Shown piece after piece: positions 27,639-39,455 of a DNA stretch of 64,000 bases. The notes under the pieces are model-generated. The model searched no databases. It was not told where the DNA came from and saw nothing but the letters and a program-made list of their open reading frames with translations. The position numbers were made by a program, and so were the translations under genes. Location: the NCBI RefSeq assembly GCF_902809845.1, contig NZ_CADDWI010000013.1:1148114-1212113 (forward strand), in the 5' to 3' direction. Position 1 is the first letter of the stretch. Each line of letters opens with the position of its first letter. Source of the stretch: Chelativorans sp. Marseille-P2723. Its GTDB lineage: Bacteria; Pseudomonadota; Alphaproteobacteria; Rhizobiales; Rhizobiaceae.

Positions 27639-29376
27639 CCCGATCACCCTTTCCGTCATCCAGGCCAGCCTTCAGCAGGTCTGCGATGAGATGGACACAA
27701 CTTTCTCTCGCGCGGCTTTCTCGCCCATCATCGCGGAGGCAGATGACCGTTCAGACGGCATCTATTCGGCAGAGGACGGATCGCTGATCGCGCAGGGTCT
27801 GAAAGGGCTGCCCGTGTTCGTCGGCACGATGCAGGCATCCACGCGCACCATCATTGAGTTCATCAGGGAAGGCCGCTGCCTGCCGCCGGAGGAAGGGGAC
27901 ATCTATATCGTCAACGATCCTTATCTTGGCGGGACGCATCTTATGGATGTGCGCTTTGCCATGCCCTTCTACCGGAATGGCAGGATTTTCTGCTGGCTTT
28001 CCAATATTGGCCACTGGCCGGACATTGGGGGTGCCGTTCCCGGCGGCTTTTCTGCATCCGCGATCTCGGTCGAACAGGAAGGGCTGCGGCTGCCGCCGGT
28101 CAAGCTGTTCAAGCGCGGGGTGATGGACAAGGAAATCTTCTCCATCATCACCTCCAATATCCGCGTGGCCGACCAGCGCATAGGCGATATTCGCGCGCAG
28201 ACGGCAGCCCTCGAAGTGGGCAAGGAAAGGCTTGCGGCGCTGCTTGACCGCTATGGCGACCAGACGGTTCTGGAAGCTATCGCCGAGCTGCGTGCCCGTT
28301 CGGCAGAGCAGATGCGTTCTGCAATCTCCCGCATTGCGGAGGGAACCTATCGCGGCAAGGCTTTCATCGATTCGGACGGCGTTGTGAACGAGCCGCTTAC
28401 AATCGCGCTTTCCGTCACCAAGACAAGCGACAACCGCCTCATTTTCGATTTCGAAGGTTCCAGCCCGCCATGCAAAGGGCCGATGAACAGCGTGCTGGCG
28501 ACAACCCATTCTTCCGTCTACCTTGCCGTAAGGCATATTTTCCCCGAGATTCCATTAAGCGCAGGTGCCTTCGATCCTCTTGTGATCAAAAGGCCAGCCG
28601 GAACCTTCCTGGACGCTCAATATCCGCGGCCGGTCTCGGGTTGCGCTGCGGAAGTATCCCAACGGATTGCAGAGGCGGTGTTTGCGGCGCTGGTCCAGGC
28701 ACTGCCGGAGGATGTTACAGCGGCGCCTGCCGGATCGAGCGGCAATTTCGCGCTTGGCGGCCACGATCCGGAGCGCGGGCGCGACTATGTGATGTACCAG
28801 ATTTCCGGCGGCGGCTATGGCGGGAATGCGCGCGAGGACGGCCTCACCAATGGCTGCTCGACCATCGGCATTTCCAAGTCGCCTCCTGTGGAGATCACCG
28901 AGCAGGTTTTCCCGGTCCATTTTCTCGAATATTCCCTGCGTGAGGGTTCGGGCGGGGCAGGGCGGCAGCGTGGCGGCTTCGGGCTTATTTACGAGATCGA
29001 GCTGCTGCGCGGAGAGGCAATGGCCTCCTTTGTGATGGACCACGGCCGCTTCGGCCCGCAGGGTGCATTGGGCGGCGCAGACGGAAAGCCCGGCGAAATC
29101 ATCGTGACCCGGGGCGGCCTTGCCCATCGGCCAGCCCATATCACCAAGGAACAGGACATCCCGCTTTCAGCAGGAGATCGCGTCCGGGTGGAGACACCCG
29201 GAGGGGGCGGCTATGGCCACGCATTGGAGCGCGATCCGCAGGCGGTTCTGCGCGACGTTCTGCTGGGATACTACACGCGTGAAGAGGCTGAGACGCTCTT
29301 TGCAGTCGCGATCTCGGACGCATCCGAAATCGATGAGGAGCGGACCGCAAGCCTGCGCGAGGTGAAGGCGGCGTAA
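27625..29376 (+). CDS. hyuB: Hydantoinase/oxoprolinase family protein, subunit B
   Basis: 583 residues from the ATG at 27625 ([16 protein letters not shown]), inside the end of hyuA; a TTG two codons earlier is less likely. The family markers are [22 protein letters not shown]-like opening, [14 protein letters not shown] near 98, [11 protein letters not shown] near 130, and [13 protein letters not shown] near 395 with the C-terminal [13 protein letters not shown]. It is the partner subunit of HyuA. No downstream terminator is obvious on the plus strand apart from the hairpin at 29470-29493. Confidence 0.9.
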   Translation: MSGIDPITLSVIQASLQQVCDEMDTTFSRAAFSPIIAEADDRSDGIYSAEDGSLIAQGLKGLPVFVGTMQASTRTIIEFIREGRCLPPEEGDIYIVNDPYLGGTHLMDVRFAMPFYRNGRIFCWLSNIGHWPDIGGAVPGGFSASAISVEQEGLRLPPVKLFKRGVMDKEIFSIITSNIRVADQRIGDIRAQTAALEVGKERLAALLDRYGDQTVLEAIAELRARSAEQMRSAISRIAEGTYRGKAFIDSDGVVNEPLTIALSVTKTSDNRLIFDFEGSSPPCKGPMNSVLATTHSSVYLAVRHIFPEIPLSAGAFDPLVIKRPAGTFLDAQYPRPVSGCAAEVSQRIAEAVFAALVQALPEDVTAAPAGSSGNFALGGHDPERGRDYVMYQISGGGYGGNAREDGLTNGCSTIGISKSPPVEITEQVFPVHFLEYSLREGSGGAGRQRGGFGLIYEIELLRGEAMASFVMDHGRFGPQGALGGADGKPGEIIVTRGGLAHRPAHITKEQDIPLSAGDRVRVETPGGGGYGHALERDPQAVLRDVLLGYYTREEAETLFAVAISDASEIDEERTASLREVKAA

Positions 29377-29463
29377 GGCTCCTCGTGTCCGAGGGTGCGG
29401 CCCCTTCAGCATCTGCCTTGCTGCGCTCAGCAGATCCCGGGAAAATGACCTTTCGGCTCGAAC

Positions 29464-29493
29464 AAAAAACCCCGCGCACCTAAATGCGCGGGG
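29464..29493 (-). terminator. Rho-independent terminator of rpsA
   Basis: CCCCGCGCA (29470-29478) pairs with TGCGCGGGG (29485-29493) around a six-base loop. On the minus strand the stem is followed by TTTTTTG, a strong terminator 30 bases after the rpsA stop. It may also stop plus-strand transcription from hyuB less efficiently. Confidence 0.9.
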
Positions 29494-29521
29494 TTCCGAT
29501 TGGTTACTGATGAGCGGGAGG

Positions 29522-31234
29522 CTATTCCTCCTTCGCCTCGTCGCTCTGCTTCTTCAGTGCGGCGCCCAGAATGTCGCCCAGAGATGCACCGGAATCTGTC
29601 GAACCGTATTGGGCAACAGCCTCCTTCTCCTCGGCGATTTCCAGCGCCTTGATGGACACGGCGATCTTGCGCGTCTTCTTGTCGAATTGCGTGACGCGGG
29701 CGTCCACCTTCTGGCCGACGGCAAAGCGTTCAGGGCGCTGCTCGTCGCGGTCGCGCGACAGGTCCGAGCGGCGGATAAAGGCATCCAGATCGTGGTCGAC
29801 GAGTCGCACCTCAATGCCGCTATCCTTGACGGCGGTGACCTCGCAAGTGACAACCGCACCCTTGCGCAACTCGCCAGAGGCTACCGCTTCGCCTACCGCA
29901 TCGCGGCCAAGTTGCTTGATGCCGAGCGAAATGCGCTCCTTCTCAATGTCGACATCGAGAACCTGCGCTTTCACCATATCACCGCGGTTGTACTCCTCGA
30001 TCACCTGCTCGCCGGGGCGCGTCCAGTCGAGATCGGAAAGGTGGACCATGCCGTCGACATCGCCTTCCAGTCCAATGAACAGGCCGAACTCGGTCTTGTT
30101 CTTGACCTCGCCTTCGACTACCGACCCGACCGGATGGTCGCGGGCAAAAGCTTCCCACGGGTTCTCGAGCGTCTGCTTAAGGCCCAGCGAGATGCGGCGC
30201 TTGACTGGATCGACCTCCAGAACCACAACCTCGACTTCCTGTGTCGTGGACAGGATCTTGCCGGGGTGGACGTTCTTCTTGGTCCAGGACATCTCGGACA
30301 CGTGAATGAGGCCCTCGATGCCAGGCTCCAGCTCCACGAAGGCACCATAATCGGTGATGTTGGTGACCCGGCCCGTAACCTTCTTGCCCAGCGGATACTT
30401 GCCGCCGATGCCTTCCCACGGATCGGCCTCAAGCTGCTTCATGCCAAGCGAGATGCGGTGCGTTTCCTGATTGATGCGGATGATCTGCACCTTCACAGTT
30501 TGCCCGATATTGAGGATTTCCGTGGGATGGTTGACGCGACGCCACGCCATGTCGGTGACGTGCAGCAGGCCATCGATGCCGCCAAGGTCCACGAATGCGC
30601 CGTAGTCGGTGATGTTCTTGACAACACCCTCGACCACCTGGCCCTCCTCGAGGTTCTGTACGATCTCCGAGCGCTGCTCGGCGCGGCTTTCCTCAAGCAC
30701 GGTGCGGCGGGATACGACAATGTTGCCGCGGCGCTTGTCCATCTTGAGGATTTCGAAGGGCTGCGGGGTGTGCATGAGCGGGGAGACATCGCGAATCGGT
30801 CTGATGTCCACCTGGCTGCGCGGCAGAAAGGCAACGGCGCCGTCCAGATCGACGGTGAAGCCGCCCTTGACCTGATTGAAGATGACGCCCTCGACGCGCT
30901 CGCCCTTGCTGAATTTCTCTTCGAGCTTGATCCAGCTCTCTTCGCGGCGGGCCTTATCGCGGCTAAGCATGGCCTCGCCCAGCGCGTTCTCTACACGCTC
31001 GACATAGACCTCTACCTCGACGCCTGGCTTGAGTTCGCCGTCCTTGGCCTTGGCGCCGAATTCCTTCAGCGGCACCCGACCTTCCACTTTCAGGCCAACA
31101 TCAATGATGGCCATGTCCTTTTCGATGGCGGTGACAACACCTTTTACCACTGAGCCTTCGACAAGGTCGCGCTCGGAAAAGGATTCTTCAAGAAGGCTCG
31201 CGAACTCCTCGCGAGAGGGGTTGAGTTGTGACAT
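29522..31234 (-). CDS. rpsA: 30S ribosomal protein S1
   Basis: 570 residues with six S1 RNA-binding repeats, for example GSVVKGVVTAIEKDMAIIDVG, GVVKNITDYGAFVDLGGIDGL and GRVTNITDYGAFVELEPGIEGL. It binds mRNA leaders at the ribosome and is essential in most Gram-negatives. AGGAGA lies eight bases before the ATG. It follows cmk on the same strand, a widely kept order. A T-rich attenuator-like hairpin and alternative stems fill the leader, which suggests autogenous or conditional control. Confidence 0.97.
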   Translation of the reverse strand: MSQLNPSREEFASLLEESFSERDLVEGSVVKGVVTAIEKDMAIIDVGLKVEGRVPLKEFGAKAKDGELKPGVEVEVYVERVENALGEAMLSRDKARREESWIKLEEKFSKGERVEGVIFNQVKGGFTVDLDGAVAFLPRSQVDIRPIRDVSPLMHTPQPFEILKMDKRRGNIVVSRRTVLEESRAEQRSEIVQNLEEGQVVEGVVKNITDYGAFVDLGGIDGLLHVTDMAWRRVNHPTEILNIGQTVKVQIIRINQETHRISLGMKQLEADPWEGIGGKYPLGKKVTGRVTNITDYGAFVELEPGIEGLIHVSEMSWTKKNVHPGKILSTTQEVEVVVLEVDPVKRRISLGLKQTLENPWEAFARDHPVGSVVEGEVKNKTEFGLFIGLEGDVDGMVHLSDLDWTRPGEQVIEEYNRGDMVKAQVLDVDIEKERISLGIKQLGRDAVGEAVASGELRKGAVVTCEVTAVKDSGIEVRLVDHDLDAFIRRSDLSRDRDEQRPERFAVGQKVDARVTQFDKKTRKIAVSIKALEIAEEKEAVAQYGSTDSGASLGDILGAALKKQSDEAKEE

Positions 31235-31245
31235 TGAATCTCCTG

Positions 31246-31360
31246 AAAAAACCCCGAAAACGGAGTAGAGCGCCGGCGGGTTGGTGTTGCGTTTCGTCTG
31301 CGATGCATCCGCCCTTTCGGGCCAAAGCCGCTAGCAGCGGCGGATCCGGCGCAAAGATGC
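31246..31360 (-). promoter_or_regulatory. Structured rpsA leader with attenuator-like hairpin
   Basis: On the minus strand CTCCG-TTTT-CGGGG (31252-31265) forms a small stem followed by six T (31246-31251) directly in front of the ribosome binding site. Further upstream two folds exclude each other: a long stem ATCCGCC/GGCGGAT (31307-31313 with 31339-31345), or two small hairpins, GCCC/GGGC (31311-31322) and GCCGC/GCGGC (31327-31341). Mutually exclusive folds ahead of a terminator-like element are what an attenuator needs. It is not a motif that I can name. Confidence 0.5.
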
Positions 31361-31430
31361 AGGCAGACCGGTTCATGAAGAATGGCGAAAAACGCCTGCC
31401 GTTCTGAACGAAGACAGGACGTTGCTTCCG

Positions 31431-32078
31431 TCAGCCGTTCCCCTCAGCCAGCGCCTCTTTTACCATGGAGCAGGCAGTGGAAAACGCCGTTTCTATATCC
31501 ATTTCGCTCGTGTCTAGCAAGAGCGCGTCGATTGCCGGACGAAGCGGGCTGTCCTTGCGGTTCATGTCGCGCGCATCCCGCCTTTCTATGTCAGCCAGGA
31601 TCTCGTCGTAATCGGCAGTGCCGCCTGCATTGACGATCTCTTGCCAGCGGCGTTTCGCCCGAACGGGAGCACTCGCCGTCACATAGAGTTTAACTGCCGC
31701 ATCGGGGCAGACGACGGTACCTATATCGCGACCATCGAGCACCGCACCAGGCGGCATCGCGGCAAATGCGCGCTGCTTCTCCACCAGTGCCCTGCGGACC
31801 GAGGGCATCAGAGCGATTTTTGAAGCCGCTTCGCCCACGCTGTGAGTCGAAAGCGATAGCGTGTCTAGGCTTGAAAGACTGAGCGTTCGGGCCGCTGTTT
31901 CGGCTGCCGCTATGTCATCCAGCGGGATCTGTGCATTCAGAAGTGCCTTGGCGACAGCGCGATAGGTGAGCCCGGTATCTAGGTGATTCAAGCCGAAATG
32001 ATCCGCCAGCTTGCGCGCTAGCGTGCCCTTGCCGGAGGCGGCCGGACCGTCAATGGCAATAACGACGTGATCAGCCAT
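31431..32078 (-). CDS. cmk: Cytidylate kinase
   Basis: Phosphorylates CMP and dCMP. 215 residues from the ATG at 32078, which has GGAGG eight bases upstream; the open frame runs 24 codons further but that part is not homologous. The P-loop is [24 protein letters not shown] is the CMP-binding segment and [13 protein letters not shown] near residue 112 is diagnostic. It lies between aroA and rpsA on the same strand, the standard order in Alphaproteobacteria. Confidence 0.95.
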   Translation of the reverse strand: MADHVVIAIDGPAASGKGTLARKLADHFGLNHLDTGLTYRAVAKALLNAQIPLDDIAAAETAARTLSLSSLDTLSLSTHSVGEAASKIALMPSVRRALVEKQRAFAAMPPGAVLDGRDIGTVVCPDAAVKLYVTASAPVRAKRRWQEIVNAGGTADYDEILADIERRDARDMNRKDSPLRPAIDALLLDTSEMDIETAFSTACSMVKEALAEGNG

Positions 32079-32133
32079 CAGCCAGACTCCTCCAAGCGGG
32101 TGAAGGTTATGACGGAACGTTGCTTCGCTACGC

Positions 32134-33528
<1,395 letters not shown>

Positions 33529-33730
33529 CTAGCACGTTGGGAAAGACCGGTCATCCCCCGGCCGGAAAGCTCGTGAACAACAAGGGTAGAATGGCTTTCT
33601 TTTAGCTTTGACAGGCGCTTCATCTGTGGCTATGGGGACCGAAAACGGCATGGCCGGGCGGCGTAGATTTTCGCCCGTACCAAGACGCTGGCTCGATCCC
33701 GGGCCAGCTGGCAAAGATGAGGCAAAAACG

Positions 33731-34114
33731 GTGGCAAGACCCGAACTCGGCACTAAGCGCATCTGCCCGGAAACGGGACGCAAATTCTACGATCTAAACC
33801 GCGATCCTATCGTATCGCCCTATACCGGCCAATCCTATCCTCGCAGCTATTTCGAGGCAGGCGCGGAGACGCTCGTGGACGATGAGGAAGAGCTGGAGGA
33901 GAAGGAGCTCGACGCTCAGGAGGGTCCCGAGATCATCTCCCTTGAGGATGCCGATGACGACGTCAAGGGGAGCGAAGACGACCTGCCGGAGCTCGATGAC
34001 GATGATGTGGATCTCGGCGACGACGACGACGACACCTTCCTCGCCGACGAAGAGGAGGACGACGACGACGTCACCGGCATTATCGGCGTCAGTGACGACG
34101 ATGATGAACATTGA
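33731..34114 (+). CDS. TIGR02300 family protein (FYDLN acid protein)
   Basis: 127 residues from GTG 33731; the frame stays open for 41 codons upstream, but homology begins with ARPELGTKRICPETGRKFYDLN, the family signature, in which one Cys is part of a zinc-ribbon-like start. The C-terminal two thirds is almost only Asp and Glu (for example DDDVDLGDDDDDTFLADEEE). The function is unknown. The position between aroA (divergent) and tRNA-Ala is constant in related genomes. Confidence 0.85.
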   Translation: MARPELGTKRICPETGRKFYDLNRDPIVSPYTGQSYPRSYFEAGAETLVDDEEELEEKELDAQEGPEIISLEDADDDVKGSEDDLPELDDDDVDLGDDDDDTFLADEEEDDDDVTGIIGVSDDDDEH

Positions 34115-34257
34115 TGGCATTCGAGCGGTGGAGATTATCGGGTTCCCTGTGGATGGGGCTTGATTCTCCTGCCGGTCGGGTTTAGAAGCCGCCATCACAT
34201 CGGCAATAGCCGAGACCTCTTCGCCGGATACGGCACCGGTTCACAGTGACCGGATGT

Positions 34258-34333
<76 letters not shown>

Positions 34334-34350
34334 ACTAACCTTTGTACGAC

Positions 34351-34723
34351 CCTGAGACATAGGTAACAGATCGAACCTAAGACATGGGTGACGACCTCGT
34401 GCCGAACGGGTCGTCTATTGTCTGCAATATCCTTTGTTCGAGGTCGATCTATCCCAAATCATAGTGCAGAGGCTTACGAGCAAATGCTGTCATCGTCTTC
34501 GGTGCTTCCGAGCCTGCGCCCGGCCAGCACGGTGAAGACGTTGATCTTCCTCCTCGGGCAGGCCGCTATACCGGCAAACATTGCTCATCCTCCGGGTCAA
34601 GAAGACAGCCAACAAGACAAGCACGGTCGTTTATCACCGAACACGCCTTCCACGGCATCAACACATCCCGCCAAAGCGAGAAAGTGTTACCATCTGTCGG
34701 TAGGAAACGTCACCTATGTTAGG
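34351..34723. mobile_element. Insertion-element remnant / MITE-like segment with double terminal inverted repeats
   Basis: The left end carries two related motifs, CCTGAGACATAGGTAACA (34351-34368) and CCTAAGACATGGGTGACG (34376-34393). The right end carries the same motifs inverted: CCTAACATAGGTGACG (complement of 34708-34723) and CCTACCGACAGATGGTAACA (complement of 34685-34704). This double-repeat end resembles termini that I associate with IS481-type elements, but the family call is tentative. The 290 bases between hold no transposase. The segment lies between tRNA-Ala and tRNA-Thr. Confidence 0.55.
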
Positions 34724-34908
34724 GTGATCATTTCTAAATTCATTTTCATTGTACCTTAGCCATCTATCGCAATCGCCGCGCAGGAGCCTACGCCGTTAGC
34801 GTGTCCTCTACTCATACCATCGTGGAAACCACAGACGACTTTGAATAAGCGCTGAAGGTTGCGGTTCAGAAAAACTTGGATGCCCTTAACGCAGGGGTGG
34901 CAAGGGGC
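34724..34908. other. Spacer between element remnant and tRNA-Thr
   Basis: No gene or structure is visible here. Together with the element remnant it makes up the region between the two tRNA genes. Confidence 0.5.
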
Positions 34909-34984
34909 TGGTGCCGCACGCCGGACTCGAACCAGCGACCCCATCATTACGAATGACGTGCTCTACCAACTGAGCTAGTGCGGC
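34909..34984 (-). tRNA. tRNA-Thr (CGT)
   Basis: On the minus strand: acceptor GCCGCAC/GTGCGGC, D-stem GCTC/GAGC, anticodon stem CGTCA/TGATG around TTCGTAA (anticodon CGT), T-arm GCTGG-TTCGAGT-CCGGC, discriminator A at 34912 and encoded CCA at 34909-34911. It reads ACG threonine codons. Confidence 0.95.
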
Positions 34985-35313
34985 TTACCAGACGCAGGAC
35001 GACTTAGCTATCGCCCTACTATTTTCTTCACTCCTCCGCCAACCCACTGGCTTCCAACGTCATTCTCTAGCGGATCCGCTCATTACGAATGCGTTGCCCG
35101 GCCAACGGAGCTAGTGCGGTCTGCGGCACGGAAGCTCCGGCCGCATGCTGCGCCTGATACAGACATCACGGGCGAAGATCAAGTAATGTTGAGCGTCATC
35201 GTACCCATACCCTCCGCATCTTTAAATGGCGGTGGACTCTGGCGATTGTAAGATTAAGCTGGAGGGGGTGTCCGGGAGGAAAGAGACGGCACACCAATCG
35301 GAGGAGGGAACCC
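34985..35313. other. Intergenic region, tRNA-Thr to molybdenum hydroxylase operon
   Basis: 330 bases. It contains a decayed partial copy of tRNA-Thr at 35069-35120, including the 10-base palindrome GCGGATCCGC. The rest holds no gene. GGAGGAGGG just before 35314 is the ribosome binding site of the next gene. No clear promoter was found. Confidence 0.5.
35069..35120 (-). pseudogene. Decayed partial copy of tRNA-Thr (CGT)
   Basis: It aligns with the 5' half and anticodon arm of the intact tRNA gene some 135 bases away. TCATTACGAATG and GAGCTAGTGCGG are identical in both, with small changes between them. The D-stem no longer pairs and no T-arm or 3' acceptor strand follows, so it cannot fold as a tRNA. 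It is probably the relic of a tandem duplication. Confidence 0.75.
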
Positions 35314-35802
<489 letters not shown>

Positions 35803-35921
35803 GGCAAGGTGGGCAGTAGGCGACAGGGCATGGCAAAAGGGAGCGGGTTGCAGGGTAGGCGATGAAGTTCGCATTACCGCCGCAAGGCCTTTATCCGCCA
35901 TTGCCGACAAGGGAGGATTCC

Positions 35922-38270
35922 ATGAGCGTTGAAGGTGTCGGCGCGCGGATCGCGCGCAAGGAGGACAAGAGATTCATCACCGGCCTTGGCCGTTTTGTGG
36001 ACGATATGGTGCTGCCGAGGATGAAACATGCGGCTTTCGTGCGCAGCCCCTACGCGCATGCGAAAATCACCGGCATCCGCACCGAGGCTGCGAAAGCCAT
36101 GCCCGGCATCCTTGCCGTTTTGACGGGGCCGGAACTGAAGGACGATGGCATCGGTAACCTGATCTGCGGATGGATGATTCACTCCAAGGACGGTACGCCG
36201 ATGAAAATGGGCGCATGGTCGCCGCTGGCCGTGGAACGCGCGCGTTATGTGGGTGATGCGGTTGCCGTCGTGGTCGCCGAGACGCGCGCGCAGGCCCGCG
36301 ATGCGGCAGAGGCCGTCGAAGTCGACTATGAGGAACTGCCCGCAGTGACCGAAGCCGTCGAGGCGCTCAAGCCTGGGGCTCCGCAACTGCACCCAGAGGC
36401 GGAAAACAATCTGATCTTCGACTGGGAGCTGGGTGACGCCAAGGCAACAGACGAAGCCATCGCGCGGGCCGCGCATGTCACGCGCATGAAGATCGTGAAC
36501 AACCGCCTTGTGCCGAATGCAATGGAGCCGCGGGCGGCTCTGGGGCACTACGACGGGGCGGAGGATCACTTCACACTCTGGACTACCAGCCAGAATCCGC
36601 ATCTGGCCCGCCTCGTGATGAGCGCTTTCTATAATGTGGCGCCGGAGAACAAGCTCCGGGTGATCGCGCCGGATGTCGGCGGCGGTTTCGGCTCTAAGAT
36701 CTACATCTATCCAGAGGAAATCGTCTGCCTCTGGGCCTCGAAGCGGACTGGCTTTCCTGTGAAATGGACGGCTGACAGAACCGAAAGCTTCCTGTGCGAC
36801 GCCCATGGACGCGACCATGTGAGCGAGGTGTCTCTGGCTTTCGACGCCGATAACCAGATGATAGCGCTGAAGGTCGACACCATCGCCAATCTGGGCGCCT
36901 ATATGTCGCTTTTCTCCTCATGCGTGCCAACCTATCTTTATGCCACACTTCTTTCAGGCCAGTATGTGATACCGGCGATCCACTGCAATGTGCGCGCGGT
37001 CTACACCAACACCGCGCCCGTTGACGCTTATCGCGGGGCCGGCCGGCCGGAGGCGACTTATCTACTGGAACGAGTTGTGGAGACGGCAGCGCGCGAACTT
37101 CAGATCTCGCCGGCAGAACTGCGGCGCAAGAATTTCATCCGTGCTTTTCCATACCAGACGCCGGTGATTATGAACTACGACGCGGGTGACTACGAGGCTT
37201 CGCTGGAGGCAGCCATGCAGGCGGCCGACTATGCAGGCTTCACCGTCCGGCGCGAGGAAGCCAGAAGGCGCGGCAAGCTACGCGGTATCGGGATGAGTTG
37301 CTACATCGAAGCCTGCGGCCTTGCGCCATCACAGGCAGTGGGCTCGCTCGGGGCGGGCGTAGGCCTTTGGGAATCGGCGGAAGTGCGGGTGAACATGGCC
37401 GGCACCGTGGAGGTGCTGACGGGCTCGCATAGCCATGGCCAAGGACATGAGACCACATTTGCCCAAGTGGTGGCCGAGCGGCTCGGCATCTCCATCGATC
37501 AGGTTTCCATCGTCCATGGCGACACGGACAAGGTGCAAATGGGCATGGGCACCTATGGCTCACGCTCAGGCGCAGTAGGCATGTCCGCTGTGGTCAAGGC
37601 GCTCGACCGGGTAGAGGCGAAGGCGAAGAGAATCGCCGCTCATCTCCTGGAAGCCGACGAGGCGGACATCGTGATCGAGGATGGAGCAGTGAAGGTGGCC
37701 GGCACGGATCGCAGCCTGCCCTGGGCTCAGGTCGCGTTGTCGGCCTACACGGCTCATAATTTGCCCGAAGGGATGGAGCCGGGCCTGAAGGAGACCTCTT
37801 TCTACGACCCGTCCAACTTCACCTTCCCTGCCGGCTGCCACATTGCGGAAGTCGAAGTCGATCCCGAGACCGGCCACACAGAGATCGTGCAATTCGTGGC
37901 GGCAGACGATTTCGGAAATATCATTAACCCGATGATCGTTGAGGGGCAGGTGCATGGCGGGGTAGCGCAGGGAATCGGGCAAGCGTTGCTCGAGGGCTGC
38001 CGCTATGATCCGGATACCGGCCAGCTCCTGACTGCCTCCTACATGGATTACACCATGCCACGGGCCGCCGATCTGCCTTCGTTCGATGTGTTGACCAGCA
38101 ACACGCCATCTCCCAGCAATCCACTGGGGATCAAGGGCTGTGGAGAGGCAGGTGCCATCGGATCGCCGCCCGCGGTTATCAACGCCATAACCGATGCCAT
38201 TCGCAACAACGAGCTGCCCATGCCTGCAAGCTCGCAGACGGTGTGGAAGGCGCTGCGTAAAGCCGCGTGA
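35922..38270 (+). CDS. Molybdenum hydroxylase, large catalytic subunit (form II CoxL-like)
   Basis: 782 residues from ATG 35922, preceded by GGGAGGA; an in-frame ATG at 35862 lacks homology. Molybdopterin-cytosine-dinucleotide binding motifs are [29 protein letters not shown] and [11 protein letters not shown]. The catalytic Glu is in [14 protein letters not shown] near the C-terminus. The active-site loop reads AYRGAGR, not the AYxCSFR of true (form I) CO dehydrogenase. This is therefore a form II enzyme of uncertain substrate, and CO oxidation should not be assumed. Confidence 0.92.
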   Translation: MSVEGVGARIARKEDKRFITGLGRFVDDMVLPRMKHAAFVRSPYAHAKITGIRTEAAKAMPGILAVLTGPELKDDGIGNLICGWMIHSKDGTPMKMGAWSPLAVERARYVGDAVAVVVAETRAQARDAAEAVEVDYEELPAVTEAVEALKPGAPQLHPEAENNLIFDWELGDAKATDEAIARAAHVTRMKIVNNRLVPNAMEPRAALGHYDGAEDHFTLWTTSQNPHLARLVMSAFYNVAPENKLRVIAPDVGGGFGSKIYIYPEEIVCLWASKRTGFPVKWTADRTESFLCDAHGRDHVSEVSLAFDADNQMIALKVDTIANLGAYMSLFSSCVPTYLYATLLSGQYVIPAIHCNVRAVYTNTAPVDAYRGAGRPEATYLLERVVETAARELQISPAELRRKNFIRAFPYQTPVIMNYDAGDYEASLEAAMQAADYAGFTVRREEARRRGKLRGIGMSCYIEACGLAPSQAVGSLGAGVGLWESAEVRVNMAGTVEVLTGSHSHGQGHETTFAQVVAERLGISIDQVSIVHGDTDKVQMGMGTYGSRSGAVGMSAVVKALDRVEAKAKRIAAHLLEADEADIVIEDGAVKVAGTDRSLPWAQVALSAYTAHNLPEGMEPGLKETSFYDPSNFTFPAGCHIAEVEVDPETGHTEIVQFVAADDFGNIINPMIVEGQVHGGVAQGIGQALLEGCRYDPDTGQLLTASYMDYTMPRAADLPSFDVLTSNTPSPSNPLGIKGCGEAGAIGSPPAVINAITDAIRNNELPMPASSQTVWKALRKAA

Positions 38271-38395
38271 GAAAGCATGAAGCCGAAGGCAGGAAGCCGT
38301 TGCATCGGCCCTTTGCCGGAAGTGACAGAAAACGAAAGGGCTGGCCCGAGCTTTGCTCACCATGCACATTCGACCTCTCGATGAGGAGAACGTAA

Positions 38396-39196
38396 ATGTA
38401 TCAGACCACTTATCATCGCGCTGCTTCACTGGAGGAAGCCGCAAAATTGTTGGCCCAGGCCGATGACGGCAAATTCCTGGCTGGAGGGCAGACACTTATC
38501 CCCACCATGAAACAGCGGCTCGCCGCCCCTTCGGATCTCATCGACCTTCGTCACATTCCGGAGCTCAAGGGGATCACCATAAACGGTTCCGACATGCGCA
38601 TCGGCGCTGGGACCACCCATGCAGAGGTTGCGGCTCATGCGGGTCTTGCCGCTTTATGCCCTGCCATTTGCCGACTGGCCGCACATATCGGCGACCCGCA
38701 TGTGCGACATATGGGAACCATCGGGGGCTCCATTGCCAATAATGATCCAGCGGCGGACTATCCCGCAGCCGTCCTTGCACTGGGAGCGACGGTTGAAACC
38801 AGCAAGAGAACTATCGCGGCGGACGATTTCTTCACCGGCCTCTTCGGAACTGCGCTTGAAGAGGACGAGATCGTAACCGCCGTGTCGTTTTCTGCACCTG
38901 AGAAGGCTGGTTATGCCAAATTTCCGAATCCCGCCTCCCGCTATGCGCTTGTGGGCGTGTTCGTCGCTCGGCGGCCAGAAGGGGTGCGCGTAGCTGTCAG
39001 CGGCGCGGGTGAGGACGGCGCTTTTAGAGCTTCGGCTCTGGAGGATGCGCTCGCACGCTCTTTCGATCCAGCCGCGCTAGACGGCATTTCCCTGCCGTCT
39101 ACAGGGCTCATGTCGGATATTCATGCTTCCGCCGAATATCGCGCTCACCTGATCGCGGTGATGGCCAAGCGTGCCGTCAAGGCCGCAATCGGGTGA
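38396..39196 (+). CDS. Molybdenum hydroxylase, FAD-binding medium subunit (CoxM-like)
   Basis: 266 residues. The FAD-binding motifs are FLAGGQTLIPTMKQRLA near residue 28 and TIGGSIANNDPAADYPAA near 110. It links the iron-sulphur subunit to the final electron acceptor. GAGGAG lies before the ATG. It is 125 bases downstream of the large subunit. No cox accessory genes (coxD, coxE, coxG) follow, which fits a form II enzyme. Confidence 0.9.
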   Translation: MYQTTYHRAASLEEAAKLLAQADDGKFLAGGQTLIPTMKQRLAAPSDLIDLRHIPELKGITINGSDMRIGAGTTHAEVAAHAGLAALCPAICRLAAHIGDPHVRHMGTIGGSIANNDPAADYPAAVLALGATVETSKRTIAADDFFTGLFGTALEEDEIVTAVSFSAPEKAGYAKFPNPASRYALVGVFVARRPEGVRVAVSGAGEDGAFRASALEDALARSFDPAALDGISLPSTGLMSDIHASAEYRAHLIAVMAKRAVKAAIG

Positions 39197-39227
39197 GTAT
39201 GATCAGATAGGGTGTGCACAAAGCTGG

Positions 39228-39455
39228 TCAGGCTGCGCGCTTCTTCTTGGGCAAAAGGCCCTCTCGCTGTGCCTGCTTGCGGGTCAGCTTCCTGGCGCGG
39301 CGGATGGCCTCGCCACGTTCGCGCGCGCGCCGTTCTGAGGGCTTCTCATACGCGCGGCGCGACTTCATCTCGCGAAAGATACCTTCGCGCTGCATCTTTT
39401 TCTTCAGGACTCTCAAGGCCTGATCGATATTGTTATCCCGTACAATAACCTGCAA
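39228..39455 (-). CDS. rpsU: 30S ribosomal protein S21
   Basis: 75 residues, basic. [20 protein letters not shown] and [19 protein letters not shown] are the family's usual segments, and the Lys/Arg-rich tail ends in PKKKRAA. A monocistronic minus-strand gene, convergent with the molybdenum hydroxylase operon. Confidence 0.95.
   Translation of the reverse strand: MQVIVRDNNIDQALRVLKKKMQREGIFREMKSRRAYEKPSERRARERGEAIRRARKLTRKQAQREGLLPKKKRAA

Noticed and set aside
29510-31153. Long plus-strand open frame (547 codons) opposite rpsA
   Set aside because: It is a mirror frame of the S1 gene; rpsA is certain by homology. Such long antisense frames are common in GC-rich DNA, and this one has no recognisable product.
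34388-34759. Open frame of 123 codons inside the element remnant
   Set aside because: It has no transposase motif and no ribosome binding site, and it runs through the right-end inverted repeat.
34912-35120. tRNA-Thr and its partial copy as attachment sites of an integrated element
   Set aside because: Only 85 bases lie between them, there is no integrase, and the copy contains the 5' and not the 3' part of the tRNA.
39228-39455. Plus-strand short frames opposite rpsU
   Set aside because: They are mirrors of the S21 gene.
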